Positions 23,031-35,476 of a DNA stretch of 64,000 nt are shown piece after piece. The stretch spans positions 20,788,272 through 20,852,271 of the forward strand of contig NC_026659.2 of assembly GCF_000004075.3 (NCBI RefSeq), read 5' to 3'. Within the stretch, counting starts at the first letter, position 1, and every line of letters begins with the position of its first letter. Both the position numbers and the translations under genes were made by a program. The stretch comes from Cucumis sativus. Lineage: Eukaryota; Streptophyta; Magnoliopsida; Cucurbitales; Cucurbitaceae. The notes under the pieces were generated by a model that worked only from the letters and a program-made list of their open reading frames with translations, made no database searches and had not been told where the DNA came from.

Positions 23031-23399
23031 ATTTTTTTACAATACAAATTACTAATTGAGTTTCATGTGTCAATAAAAACTTAGTTCAATTGATATTCAA
23101 ATATACTAATAATCACAAGATTTATAATTTAAATCCCGATACGTCCAATTATTTTACTAAAATTTTGAGAACATACATGTTGTATAATTTTTTAGCATTG
23201 TAATTTTTATCTATATAATCTATTCGCTTATCAAAGCTAAATAAAATTGGCATGATTTGTTATCCAATATGCTATTTAATTGATCATGAGGGTCACTTGT
23301 TGTTACAAAATTATTGTAATCTTAATGAATTTGTGTGATTTGGGAACTAAATAGCCCATCCTCACTTCAATCCCTTAATTTAAAGGAGAATTAAAGGGG

Positions 23400-23622
23400 A
23401 ACTGTCAAAAGTAACAAGTTTGACAAAATATTTATAACATATAGTAAAATTTTCAGATTCTATAATGAGTAGACATTAATAGCCATTCACATGCTTTCCT
23501 TTAGTGGCATTAATAGACAATGATAAAAGTCTATCAGTGGCTATCATTGATGGAATCCAAATTTTTTCTATAACTTATAAATATTTTTAATTTATTTTGT
23601 TATTTTTTAAAAATGCCCTTAA
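23400..23622. repeat. Dispersed palindromic repeat
   Basis: Begins AAGTAACAAGTTTGACAAAA and ends TTATTTTGTTATTTTTTAAA. Internal arms CATTAATAGACAATGATAAA and TCTATCAGTGGCTATCATTG are typical of the family listed at 7430. Confidence 0.6.
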
Positions 23623-23679
23623 TTTAAACTTTGAAAAAGCAGAAATTTTTTTTATTCATCTGGACTAAAATAGTAAGGA

Positions 23680-25080
23680 GTCTTATTCCAAAATAAGGAA
23701 TCGACCACGCAATATTCTTCGTGCCTTATCCATAGATCTTTACACCTTTTGCAAATTCTTTGCGCCTAGAAATGGAGTGTCTAGTTGACTGACTAATGGA
23801 ACTACTCCTCAACTGCACCCATTTCAACCTACTTTTCAAGGGGGATAAAAACAAAAAATTCTTTCTTACTATTCCTGACATATTGAATTGCGTCTTCGAA
23901 CCTGTCTTCTGGCACCTACGCAGTCTCTTTAGTATTTGGAATTCCACTAAAAACCATATTAACCTTCTAGGCTTTAGGCAGCCTCCTTCAATTGGGATTC
24001 TGGTGATTCAAAGATAGAATGGGGGAATCTATGGCTGACTCTGACTCATACTCAAGATCTGATGGAAGTCCGTCCCAAGGGAAGAGGAAAGCGGATTGAC
24101 CCTCGAGCCTATGGGATAAGAAGAGAGAGGGTTTGGGGCTCACTCAGTCCCAGTTCTGGAAATCATTCATTCCCTGGGTTGGTTGGAGACCCCCTTTCAG
24201 TTCTTGCACCAAAAAGGTAATTCAACAAATAGTCTCCCTTTGCCCAGCAACTCCACCAGGAAGAGATAAAGGTACTCAAGGTCACAGGGACGGAACAAGC
24301 TCTTTCAAAGTCATCCTCAGGGTCTGTTGCGGTTTCAGTTTCATAAGTGGCTGCAGAAGATCAGCCTGGATCGGGGAATGAAGTAGCAGAGGAGGTTGAA
24401 GCAGAGCCTGCTGTCGTGGAAGAAGCGGCCTTTCCTTCCCCTATCGCCTCATTCAAGGCTTCTTTCTCTTAATCCTACACATCCATCTTCTCTTTGAAAG
24501 AGATACAGTTCCATCACCGCGGAGTGGGAACGAGTAGGACTCTCGCCCTAGCACAGAGAAAGGGAAGAGGTTCTCAGACGCTCGAAAGAGTTGTATCAGG
24601 AGAGGTTCACGCTCGAGCTAAACTACTAAAAGAGTCAATGCCCACTATAGTATAGGCAAAATCTTCTCTTTTCTTAAGCAAAGCGATTATTTATTATGAA
24701 TCTCGTATATGAACTCTATTCTAAATATCAGAAGAAAGCATCCCTACCTGCACCCTCTTCTCCACGGAGGGAAAGCGCTCAACTGAGAAAGTCGACACGA
24801 CGACGGACAAATCGACCAGACGCGCTATCTCGGGCCGTCGGCCCATCCCATCGATAAGACCTTTTCTTGTGCGCATTCCGTCTACCGGCAGGCAAGGATG
24901 AAAGTAGCGGAGCAGTCTGCAATAATCAGGCAGAAGAAGAAAAGAAAGACTGCAAAGGAGCGGCAACCTACTGAAATGAAAGGAAGAAAAAAAAGGCGCG
25001 AAGCGACTGATCGATGTTATTGGAACAAGGGATAGGCTTTTTTCTTAGTATCAGTCCAAGAAAGAGGAAAGTCTACAAAC
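23680..25080. other. GC-richer block resembling plant mitochondrial DNA (NUMT candidate)
   Basis: The composition switches abruptly from AT-rich nuclear DNA to balanced sequence with plant-mitogenome-like spacer style, for example CTTATCCATAGATCTTTACA, GGAAGAGGAAAGCGGATTGA and GCGAAGCGACTGATCGATG. No intact organellar gene was recognised; open frames of 70-80 codons look incidental. Both edges grade back to AT-rich DNA. The assignment rests on style and memory only. Confidence 0.45.
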
Positions 25081-25790
25081 TAAACCAGGTTCAAAGAATA
25101 TTGACAAAGAATATTGCTCAAGAATATTTCATTGTCTTTTAGTGGACATTTTTCTTATTTCCTAATCAATATATAAAGAATTCAAGCAATATTCGATAAT
25201 TCAGGCTCGCAACTCAAATTTCATTGAGAATCTGTTAGGGAGAAGTATGTATTATAGCAGAGGACGAGGATCAGTGAATATTGAGATCGTCGTCGTTAGG
25301 ATCAAAGTCAACCCACTGATTGATTGATTGGATCTTGTAGGATGAAGGCCTTTGACTTAGTGGATAAGAGAGGTTCTTGTAAAATGTTATTTTTCATTTA
25401 GACCTTGATTTTGGACTATGAATCATATTTGACAATTGTAGGATCAAACCGAAGGTGCAAAGAATATTGCCTGATTAAAGGGCAAGTTCGACCTAAGAAT
25501 GAAGATTATTTTATTTATTTATTGTTGTTGTTGCTGTTTTTTAAATTATTATTATTGTAACAATGTTTTGTGCATCTTATTTCATATATATGATCTACTC
25601 AAACTAGAAGCACTAATTTATTCTGTAATAGTTTTTAAAAACGATAATCTATTTGTCGCAAATGGTTCATGAAATCTTTGAACTTTGTTGGTACGAAACA
25701 AGGTATCTCAACCACGTCGTATAAATTTTAAGAAAAATATATATAAAAAAAATACTCTTGTGCAATTTACAATGAAAATAAATTTTTCAT
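25081..25790. other. No gene seen
   Basis: AT-rich with repeated AAGAATATTG words at 25096-25130 and 25461-25470. Nothing coding. Confidence 0.4.
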
Positions 25791-25794
25791 TAAG

Positions 25795-25879
25795 GCAAGT
25801 AGAATTTAAGAAGAATCAAGTTTCGTTCGTGAAGTTAACGCAAGTAGAATTTAAGAAGAATCAAGTTTCGTTCGTGAAA
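25795..25879 (+). repeat. 45-bp tandem duplication
   Basis: GCAAGTAGAATTTAAGAAGA followed by ATCAAGTTTCGTTCGTGAA occurs twice without visible mismatch, units starting at 25795 and 25840. Confidence 0.95.
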
Positions 25880-26539
25880 TAAAAGCTTTAAATGGGACTT
25901 CACAACAAAAGTTTCAACATAAATTGAAATAAATTGGAACGAGTGGAGGATGCAAACTTAGTAATCAACTTCTCATTTTATGTCAAACTCAGACTTAAAG
26001 TTTCAACTTTACATCAAATTCAACTCTATAGGAATGTTCAAATAATTCGAACTACCCAACCCAAATCGTAAGAGTTGGACTAGGCTAGTTTTTATTTTGG
26101 GTTAAGTTGGGTTGATTTTTTTTTTTTTTTTTCAAATGGGATTGGATTCGAGTGACATTTTTAAGAATATGGGTTGACCTAACCTAACCCTAATTTATAA
26201 TATTATTAAAATATATATTGCAACTTATAAATATTATAATTCATACCTATTATTATAAAGTTTTTTAAAATTTGTAATAGATATGTTAAACTTTGATATT
26301 TAATATTTGAGTTTCATTTAAGTTTTATGAAATTTTAGTTACTAAAATGTGTTGCAATTTAAGTATTTTAAGTTAATGAATAATATATTTAAATAATTAG
26401 TATTTTTTAACATAGCAAAATAAATTAAAATATTTACTAGTTGTAGCAAATTTTTGAATTCTATCAATGTTAGCCATTGATAGACTTTTATTACTAGCTA
26501 TCAATGCCACTGATAGAAGCATACCACTTATTATTGATC

Positions 26540-27242
26540 ACTTGCAGAAATACAAGTTATTATAACCTCTTTTATTAGAATAGCGAGGTCAAAACACATA
26601 AGAAGAAGATCAAAACGCGTAACATATATTGCAAATTTCATAAGTATTTAGAAAATATACTTTACATAAGCATTATGCCTATTTTACGCGGTTTTTAGTG
26701 TCTAAACATAGGATTTTTAACAAAAGAAAAAGTTAGCAAATTGCAGAGTCTCTTGCGAGAAGAAGAGGCAAGAAGACCAAATCAAAATGCGAGAGCGGTT
26801 TGCTAGACAACAAGAATAATAATGGGAGATTATGTGACATGTCACAGACAGCTTTCGACGTGCAGCGTTGAAATGTTCAAGAGAACAAAAGTTTCTCCAC
26901 CAAAAGCTGTCTATAAAAAGTCTCCCTCTTCACCAAAGAAAGAGAGGCCTGTATTGGCAAAGATGGCCAGACGTCTTAATAGACCAGCCAGAGGCCTGAA
27001 TAGGTCAATCCCTAGAGAGTGGCGAAAAGGAATAGCTTTTCCGCCGTCAGTTAAAGTTTTCTTCTTCTTCTTCGATCAGTTGTAAAAGTGAGAGCTTGGC
27101 TCCTGAGTAGGGAAGAATCTATATAATCGTTGTCCCTTAACTTGTAATATTTTCCATTCTCTTTTCTCTCTATGTTCATACTTGTTTGTATGCCGCATAG
27201 AGGTACTTTCATCGCGTTAGTGGTATGCGGTTTTGGCCTTAC
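26540..27242 (-). mobile_element. LTR remnant, minus orientation
   Basis: The edge reads, on the minus strand, TGTAAGGCCAAAACCGCATA. The body matches 61940-62700 in the same orientation (CTCTTTTATTAGAATA, TTTAGAAA.TA.AACTTACAT, CTTGTAATATTTTCCAT). A TG start and the similarity to other LTR blocks here support an LTR. No internal genes are present. Confidence 0.5.
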
Positions 27243-28811
27243 AGGCGTGCCTCCTAGACACTCAACGTGTAGCTCTGATCAGGTAAACACTGAACGTCTA
27301 GTAATAAATACAACCAACAATTTTAACACACAGAATACAAACATAAATGAAATGAGACGACTTCATTGATTTTTCAAAATAAGTGAGTATATTTGATACT
27401 CAATACAAAGTCTCTTGAGAGGAAAACAAAACTTAATTACAAGATTTAGACTCGTCTCACTTAGCTTCTACATGCTATGCGAGCTGACAATGACCACTAC
27501 CAAAATAATGCGATCACAAGGCACAATAGGTGATCAAGAATTCAAGTCCAACACTGGATGCCCTTCACTACATGGGGGGGTCTTTTATCATTACCCTTAA
27601 TATCTCAATTTCTGCACAAACACATTATAAGCCATTTCGCCCAATCATGCCAAACAAATAGTATGCATTTTTAATATTAAAGTATAGAATCTAAAATCAA
27701 TCATTCCAATGCATTAGGCAATTCAATAATTCAAATCTCATGATCTCGTCATAACGTAGAATCATTCTACATAGTTAATTGCATCTTTGTACTCATTTCC
27801 TCAGCTCAAGCATTTACCACACTATTTTGTCAAGTTGTAGCTGTGCAAGGTAATCTAAACACATTTACCAAGTTTCAACAATTTTAATATACATAATGCG
27901 TCTTTCGATGTCAGATCACACAACATGTATAAGGCATCCTATTCAAGATAACACAACATGAATAGGGCATTCTATTCCAAATCACACAACAAGAATAGAG
28001 CATCTTATCCCAGATCACGCAGCAAGGATAAGGCATCTTATACCAAATCCACAGCAAGTATGAGACATTCTCATTCTCTTTCTCATTGCATAGGGTACAA
28101 AGACTATCCCGTTTTCAACTTGATCAAATCTCATATACTCTTACGAATACATCATTTTAATAACAAGTCCAATTTATTTATAAGTAATATGCACTCTAAG
28201 AATTTGAGAGCAAGAGAAACCATATAAATGATGGAATTAATAGAAATGGATTTAAGGATTTAAACACATTTTAGAATCTCTTTCACTATGAAAACATTTT
28301 ATATGAATAACCACTTACTGTTACAATCACAACTTGCTCTTCTTCCTAGCTTCCTCGGCCAAGAGTCTTCGTGTATCTTTTGAAATCTTTGTCTGAATCA
28401 AGCTCGTTTTGAGTCCAAGAAATTTCGGATACTTCCCCAATCCTTTCTTAAATAAGCTCAGGGCACAAGCAACTTCAAACTAGCGTGAATTCCTTCTATA
28501 TATTGGTCTCCCCTAAGAAGTGGCCCACTTTCAAAACGTCACGTGTCTTTATTTGACCATTATCCTAAATTTTGAACCGGTGATAGGTCCAATCAATCAT
28601 TGCCTACTAATATCATGGTCACATCACTTGTTTCTCAGGGAAGTAGCTTATACTGCTCTACTGTTCACCATGTCGTAAACTTTTTTCACGTGGAGACATT
28701 CCACTGTGCAATCCTTTCACAAAACACGTTTTACCAACAGAAGTCTCTTCACACATTCATCCTCACCGTAGGGCCTTCATCGCGTAGGTGGTACGTAATC
28801 AGGGCCTTACA
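27243..28811 (-). mobile_element. LTR remnant related to the LTR at 34 kb
   Basis: Read on the minus strand it starts TGTAAGGCCCTGATTACGTA at 28811. It carries a GGAAGCTAGGAAGAAG...GTAACAGTAAGTGGTT segment matching 34105-34140, and serial GATAAGATG/ATAGAATG modules matching 34460-34640 on the plus strand. Near 27255-27300 it has CTAGACGTTCAGTGTTTACC, like the LTR end region at 35268. Boundaries are approximate. No gag-pol lies beside it. Confidence 0.5.
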
Positions 28812-29475
28812 ATATTGAATGTAGTAAACGATTGCGTTAATGTAGGTAAACAATCATGTTGATATTGACAAATGATCGTGTTGATGTAGATAAACGATCA
28901 TGTTGATATTGATAAACGATTGTGTTGATACGTAAACGATCGTGTTGCTATTACTAAATGATTGTGTAGTTCAATGTAAATGATCGTGAAAAACTTCGTC
29001 TAACTAACGATTTTCATAATGAAATACAAAATTATATCAGTAATATTTAAATCTTCTAAACAATTGAATCAAAAATGAAATTTTGAATTCTTACCACAAA
29101 CAAAAACAAAAATGATCTTCATAATGAAATATAGAATTCTTAACGAAATTTTATAATCTTCTAAACAATTAAAACAAAAATGATGTTTAGAATTTTTATT
29201 GAAAACAAACTCACTGCAACAATCTTGATTAGAGGAATATAAATGATCTTGATATTGTCGAAGATGAGGAAGATGAAAAATTTGAAAAGAGCAAAGGAAT
29301 AAATCGCAAAGAAGAAGAGAAAAAATTGAAAAATTGTCCCGTAGTAATCAAAACCAATAAGAGCAAATATGAAATTTATGAAAAAGTAATTGGGCTTCAT
29401 GGCTTTTCTTAGTTTGTTATAAGGGCCGTAAATATTTAGCACTTTGTTATATTTTTTTTTTTTTGTAAATTTACC
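28812..29475. repeat. CGATCG-rich element E4
   Basis: Starts directly at the LTR edge with AAACGATCATGTTGATATTG-type modules. It ends with TTTAGCACTTTGTTATATTT, the tail shared with E2 and E3. The LTR probably inserted into it. Confidence 0.6.
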
Positions 29476-30435
29476 AACTTATATCAGATATAGTTGTGAA
29501 AGATAATAAAATAATTAAAACATTTTTTCTTGTCATGTTGAAAACCTCTAACCATTTAAAATAAGAGTGTAACTTTCGAGTGTCTAATTTTAAAAACAAA
29601 TAATTTCTTTTATAAAATTTGATTATTTTGTAATCATTCAATATTCAAAATAGCTTTGACGTGTATTTTAAACAATTTTAATAAAATATGTTGAAATAAA
29701 AATGATATTTTAAAAAAAACATTATTTTATCTAGTTAATTCAAACAGGCTTTGTTTTTTCATTTTAGTGCCATTTTCAAACAATAAGTTATAAAATTTAT
29801 TACTTTTATTTTTTGAAGAAAAAATAAAATTTTCGTTACTAGATCTTGAATCTACTTTTCACTTAGTGTCGATAGATAATATATAATTAAATTTACCTTC
29901 ATCCATTAATTAACTTAAGTTTTATGTAAATGGATGATTTAACAAACCGTCAAATTTCAAAATATTACAGTTTTGCTCGTGAAGTTTGATGAAATTTGAC
30001 TTCATAATTTTAATTTGTTCTATAGATTACAACATTAATTCATACTTTTAACTGCAATTGTTTCCAATAAATACTTACATTCAATCATTGGGGTCAAGTT
30101 CTATTAATTAATTTTAAATAACTGTAGAGTGAAATTTTGTATTTAATTTTTAATTATGTTAATCCAATTAAATAGGCATTTAGTAATAACATTTCTATTT
30201 CAATTAAAATAGTTAATCTTATAAAACCAAATTGAAACCAAACTCGAAACACAAATGCAAATAGAGAGTAGAAAAAGAAGATTTTATTTCTTTTAACACT
30301 ACGTAAACGAACAACTATATTTAATTAATTTGAATTTCCACAAAACGAGGTTAATTTTTATTCAAATAACTAAAATTAACATCTAACAATTCCATCCTAC
30401 TTAAATAAAAATTAAGATAATTAAATCCAAAATTG
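29476..30435. other. AT-rich stretch, no gene seen
   Basis: The part 29480-29640 resembles 7625-7790 (repeat DNA). The rest shows nothing coding. Confidence 0.5.
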
Positions 30436-30829
30436 GGGTGGAAAGTTAAGTTATATGAATAAGTTTAATTAACATTAATTTATCATCAATTAAGTAGAGC
30501 TTGAAATAGATAAATAAGAATAAAAGCATTGCATGCTTATATATATATGGCAATAAGGTTTTGATTTCAAATATGTGTATATATTCTATGTACATATTAA
30601 GGGTAAGGCGTTACTAAAGGCATATGTATTAGTAAGATAAAAACAAAAGCATGCAAATGCCAACAAATATTTTTCTACATTTGCATCATAAATCAAACTA
30701 AAACAACTCTATTAAACAACAATCTCTTTCTTTCTTTAACTGCCTAACAAAATGATTCCTTGACGTTTCAAAAAATGTATACATGCATGGCAAGGTGATT
30801 ATAATTATATTTATAAGAAAAAGTGTTAT

Positions 30830-31010
30830 AAACGATCAAATGCTAAAAATATTTAGAAAATATAACAAAATTTTATATTCAATCAATGATAGACACCGAT
30901 TACCGATAGACATTGATAGAAGTCTATTCGTATCTACCATTAATAAAATCTAAAATTTTACTATATTTTATAAATATTTTGATTTATTTTGATACTTTTT
31001 AAAATAACCT
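30830..31010. repeat. Dispersed palindromic repeat
   Basis: Orthologous position to 7430-7615: AAATGCTAAAAATATTTAG, GATAGACATTGATAGAAGTC, and end GATTTATTTTGATACTTTT. Confidence 0.55.
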
Positions 31011-31319
31011 TAGTTGTAAGAGATAATTAAATAATTTATTTATTTTTTCATGTTGAAAGCCTCTAACCATTCAAAAAAGCCTCCAACAATTTCATCCTAT
31101 TTAAAATAAAAAGTCATCTCAAGTATCGTTAAATTAAGCTCTCACTTTAACAATTATATAATGTAATATAATTTATAACTCATACCTAATATATATATGG
31201 GTACTTGTAAAAATAAGTTATAATAATTAAGTCTATAGCACACACTTTTATATTTACGAAAATGACAAAAACGAAGCCCAGCCCACACATCAAAAGATAA
31301 AATGTCACAAATGCCCTCG

Positions 31320-31690
31320 TTACTAATATACGTCTGATACACCTTACACACGTCTGATACACTTAATATACTTTTTGATACACCCAATACATTTTATTGA
31401 TACACTCGATACCTTTTGATACACACCTGAAACACTACTAATATATGTTTGATATACTCGATATACTGCAGATACATTTAGTATTTTTCACTTATACAAT
31501 TGATTGATTAAATGCACTTGATATGCTTGAAGTCCTACTTATACAATTGATTTACACTTATAAACTTGATTCATATATTTGATAATGATACACTTTACTG
31601 ATATGCTTTAACAATATATTGTGTTGATATACTTGATAATGATACACTGAGTTACATCATTCATATACTTAATAATACTTTAAGAATTAC
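31320..31690 (+). repeat. Degenerate GATACAC/GATATAC repeat array
   Basis: Many near-copies of TGATACAC, CTTGATATACTTGA and CGTCTGATACAC at irregular spacing. The array is in the ~1-kb block (31190-32215) private to copy 2; in copy 1 the flanks join near 8840. Confidence 0.7.
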
Positions 31691-32471
31691 ATAAAATTTG
31701 AAAAAACGAAAATCACGTAATAAATATATTAGCCAACTAATACATATAATATAAGTATGTCACAACACTAATATACATAACTGAGACAAAATAAAAATAA
31801 AAAATTAATGTAAAAAATAAAACAAAATCATTTTGAATCATATTTAACTCAAAATACACCTCGAAAAAAGTAAAAAAAAAATCACAAATGAAGTTAAATT
31901 ACTCCAATCAACAACCATTATATTATATTTCATATTGCAATTATTGTCTTATTTATATTTTAAAATTAAGATTAAGACAGAAAGAATAAATAATTTTTCT
32001 AGCATAAGAATAAAGAAAAAATTAGGACCTCAAAAAATGGTAAAATAAATAAATAATAAATAGGACATTAAAAAGATGAAGTTAAATAAGTCATTCAATG
32101 ATAGTTTATGAATAATAACAAATTTAAGATAAAAAAGTAAAATTTTTGATATATTTGCAAAATTCTAAAACAATGTGCTAAAATGCTATTCTATGTAATT
32201 TCCGACATATACGTATGTATCGTATTTTCTAAGAAAATGAATTGGGTTTATTTCCTAAAATTTTTTATTTAATAAAATTTTAAAATCTTGATACAATCAA
32301 AAAATAAAAACGTTGTTTTTAGAATTTGAAAACTATTTTGTAAAACAAAATTTAAAACGCGTGTCAAACACATATTCGTTGGATTTGAGTAAATTTTAAA
32401 AACATAAAACAAAATTTGATTTTCGTCCTTATTTAGAATGAAATTGAAATTTATGGTAACATTATTATGTG

Positions 32472-32479
32472 TATAAATA
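32472..32479 (+). promoter_or_regulatory. TATA box of the PMEI gene
   Basis: TATAAATA lies 77 bp upstream of the PMEI ATG. The corresponding DNA is deleted in copy 1. Confidence 0.55.
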
Positions 32480-32555
32480 TAACGTCCTGTTTCCTATGGT
32501 GTTATTGTTCACAAAAGAAGATTACATTTTGTGAGAGAGACATATATTCATCAAT

Positions 32556-33134
32556 ATGAATCAATCACTTCTTGTTTTCTTTGTTACTCTTCTTATTCTA
32601 TATCCAAAGATGATTGTAGGAAATCATAATTTCATTCAACACACATGCAACAAAGTTGAATCTGATTTGAAGGATCTTTGCATTTCTGTGGTAAGTTCTA
32701 ACCCTAATGATTATTTAAAGTCAAATTTGACAGGTCTTCTCACCATCTTCGTCAATCAAACGCTTGGTGTTGTCATCGATGACCAATTGTACCTTTCAAA
32801 TCAAACGTCAAATGGACAATTGGATAATCGGACGCAACAAATCTTTACGATCTGCATGATGCAGTATCAAATGAGTAAAGATTCTTTACAAGCTGTGTTA
32901 GAAGAGCAGTTGTTGAAGCAACAAATTAGTGGAGATTTGGATTTTGATTTGACACAAATTGTTAACTATTTACAGCTTTGTGAGATTAGTTTCCAAGGAT
33001 TTGTAGAAGAACCCTCAACTTGGAAGTCGTTGTATGATTATGTGAGCTCTCTCTTAGATCTTTCATTAGAAATCACTAATCTCATTAAATGTAATCATAT
33101 ACAAGCTTGTTTTGGCCAGGCCATTATTTCTTAA
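32556..33134 (+). CDS. Pectin methylesterase / invertase inhibitor family protein
   Basis: A single exon of 192 residues, the normal size for the family. Residues 1-22 (MNQSLLVFFVTLLILYPKMI) form a signal peptide for export to the apoplast. The N-terminal helical hairpin has the paired cysteines HTCNKVESDLKDLC; later cysteines (LQLCEISF, IKCNHIQAC) fit the second disulfide region. An NxT-type glycosylation site is seen in NQTSNGQLDN. Such proteins block pectin methylesterase or invertase; the neighbour context (tail to tail with a PME remnant, and an intact PME in copy 1) favours PME. The CDS is intact, with a TATA box upstream. Which target enzyme it binds cannot be decided from sequence alone. 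Confidence 0.85.
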   Translation: MNQSLLVFFVTLLILYPKMIVGNHNFIQHTCNKVESDLKDLCISVVSSNPNDYLKSNLTGLLTIFVNQTLGVVIDDQLYLSNQTSNGQLDNRTQQIFTICMMQYQMSKDSLQAVLEEQLLKQQISGDLDFDLTQIVNYLQLCEISFQGFVEEPSTWKSLYDYVSSLLDLSLEITNLIKCNHIQACFGQAIIS

Positions 33135-33551
33135 TTAGTATATGTATTTCATTATATATTTGGTTTTCGTTTTATTTCATTGTAGGTGTTCCATTGTTGT
33201 CTCTTCAATCATCTGTTCTAGCTATTTTAAATTAATATGATAAAATAAATGGTTTGCGTTTACTTATTCAAATTTACAACCTGTTTAATTTGAAATAACT
33301 CTTCAAATGCTTGCTTAATTATATATAAATGTCATCCGAAACAAGTTGCCTTAAATAGTTTGCGTGGCTACATGTTTCTTAAAATCTTTACTTGTATATT
33401 CACATGTATTAATTGTCATTTGGGGTTTCTGCTTGTTTATACCTCTACTAGTTTCCATATATTATTTCACCAATTGAATCATGGTTCAAAACGTTTTGAG
33501 TTGACACAGAAATGAGAATAAAATGGTTATGGAAATGAAAATTTATTTACA

Positions 33552-34014
33552 AAGTTGCAACTTCTCTTGCATTATCTAACACATGATAACCAGGCCAATT
33601 AACTCTTTGAGAAGTGTTCGCTCCTCCACCACTGTTATTGTATTCTGCATAATACAATACATTCTCTAGTACTCCATGCCACTCCAACCATCCTTTTAGG
33701 TTGAACCACATTGTCAAGAAATGAATCAATGAAAACAACTATCGAGTACATATTCCATGGTCGTCCAAGAAACATCGTTACCTTGTCCTTAGTTGATGCT
33801 ATCTTTGGCGACACAGTCACATTGTAGTTTTGGAAGATGAAGCCACTCGAACAACCTACACTCTATTTTGAATGTGCTGTTACGGTAATTTGAACGTCAA
33901 ATAATCGAGCGTATATATTACAATCTTGGAATACAGCAAACCCGTTTTCAAAAATGAAGTCGACGCTTCCATAGATATCACATTCTTTGAAGAACTGAGG
34001 AACTGATCCGGTGA
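33552..34014 (-). pseudogene. Broken pectin methylesterase
   Basis: Retains [37 protein letters not shown] and NNSGGGANTSQRVNWPGYHV, all matching the intact PME of copy 1. It is broken four ways: the N-terminal half is removed by an LTR at 34015; an in-frame TAG at 33863-33865 replaces the Gln-Ser-Lys-Pro region; one extra T in the run at 33694-33697 shifts the frame; and about 88 bp coding for the C-terminus are deleted. The Gly of DFIFGN is also changed to Glu. No function is expected. Confidence 0.92.
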
Positions 34015-35371
34015 TGTGACCTGGAGAGGTATCTAAGGATTCAAAATGCGAAAGGAGTTCATTTCTGACAAGAATTCAGATAAGTGTAAGGGAAACTTTG
34101 GCTTAGGAAGCTAGTTGATTGTAACTGTAAGTGGTTCTTCTTACCAAATGTTTTCCAAACGAAAAAGGGTTTCTAAAATGTGTTGAATCCTTAATATATT
34201 CTTATGAAACTATGATTCATATGATTCTCCATTATGCTTTTCCACCTTCATAATGTAAGTGACTTTATAAGTAGAAAAAAAAGAGTATTTGTGAATGATC
34301 TTCTAGTAGGAGGGTCGTAAAAGCATCCTCTCTGAGTCTGGTGTTGCATTATGTTGAATGCTTGAGATTAACGTTGACGTCATGTCTTGGAATGATGATT
34401 TCTGAATAATGCACAAGATTTGTTAAAGTTGAAAGAAGATGATCTCTATATTCCATGTAATATGATGTCTTATCCTTGTTGTGTGATCTAGGATAAGATG
34501 TTCTATTCTTGCAGTGTGATTTAAAATAGAATGTCTTATTCATGTTGTTTGATCTTGATTAGGATGTCTCCTACTTGTTGTGTGATCTAGTATGGGATGC
34601 CTCATCCCTACTGTGTGATCTGGTATGAGATGTCTTATACTTGCTGTGTGATCTGGCATAGGAAGACGCGTTATGCATAAGAGAATTAATGATGTTTGCT
34701 TGTGCATTGGAATTTCTCTGCATGCCTACAACTTGGTAAAATAGTGTAGTATACACTCGAGACAAGGAGAGAGTACACAAAAACGTAATTTATTGTGCAT
34801 AATAATGGACCTATAAAATAACACCTAGTAGCGAAAAGCATACTACGCGATAAAGTATGATATAGTTGATTTACATTTTGATATAGCGCCTGTTCTAAGA
34901 AATGGTTATGTGGAGATAAGGCGATTTTGATTTATTAAAAGTACTTGATAAAAGATCTAATTCACTAGGCGTTTTCGTCTAATCCTTCAAACGTTGTTTT
35001 ATTTCACCCCCGCCCCCCTCGAATTAGTGAAGGATAGTCTATCGTGCCTCATTAATGGCATCATTTTAGTATTGGCCGCCATTATCTACTATAGCATGGA
35101 GAAGCGATGTGAGTCTCAAGTCATTTTTTAGTCTACAATTCATTTTTAAAGGCACGTGTATTAAGAATCAAGTGTACACTTGCGATTTGTCTATCAATGA
35201 AGTTTTCTTATTTCATTCAAGTCCAAATTCCACGTTTAAATTTTATAGTTAAGAAGTTGTTCCGCTTACTAGACGTTCAATGTGTCATCTCGTAGGGAGA
35301 TGCACGTTAGGCAACTAAGCGGCATGCCTCCACTTGGTCGCATGGAGTGACTTTAGAGACGGGGCGTGACA
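34015..35371 (+). mobile_element. 5' LTR of a Ty3/Gypsy-type retrotransposon
   Basis: Starts TGTGACCTGGAG exactly where PME homology ends, and finishes ...GGGGCGTGACA just before a primer-binding site. Length about 1357 bp, with TG...CA ends. It contains serial GATGTCTTATAC/GTGTGATCTGGTATGAG modules (34440-34660). No 3' LTR was found in the window, so the element is truncated. Confidence 0.7.
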
Positions 35372-35373
35372 AG

Positions 35374-35386
35374 TGGTATTAGAGCA
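35374..35386 (+). other. Retrotransposon primer-binding site
   Basis: TGGTATTAGAGCA differs by one base from the site complementary to the initiator-Met tRNA 3' end used by many plant LTR elements (TGGTATCAGAGC). Confidence 0.75.
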
Positions 35387-35476
35387 TAAATTCTTGGGAT
35401 CGGTCTCAAGTAGAGTCATGCATATGGTGTCATGTATTGATAAGAACGTCTAATGTATTAATGTGATATAGGAACT

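Larger units (their letters stand above)
19498..23372. repeat. Segmental duplication copy 1, RRM/tRNA arm
   Basis: Matches 42723-45470 in the same orientation, from TACCAACTTTAAAATGTAAT to AATGAATTTGTGTGATT. Offset is 22906 bp at the tRNA. Identity is near-perfect from about 20740 to 22170 and weaker at both ends. It holds an RRM-gene first exon, tRNA-Val and a private CGATCG-rich insertion. Confidence 0.93.
30436..34014. repeat. Segmental duplication copy 2, PMEI/PME arm
   Basis: Same-orientation counterpart of 7055-11000. It carries the intact PMEI and a broken PME, ending where an LTR starts at 34015. It holds a private block at about 31190-32215 not seen in copy 1. Confidence 0.85.

Noticed and set aside
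23726..24966. Genes in the mitochondrial-like block
   Set aside because: Frames of 70-82 codons overlap on both strands and match no organellar gene I know.
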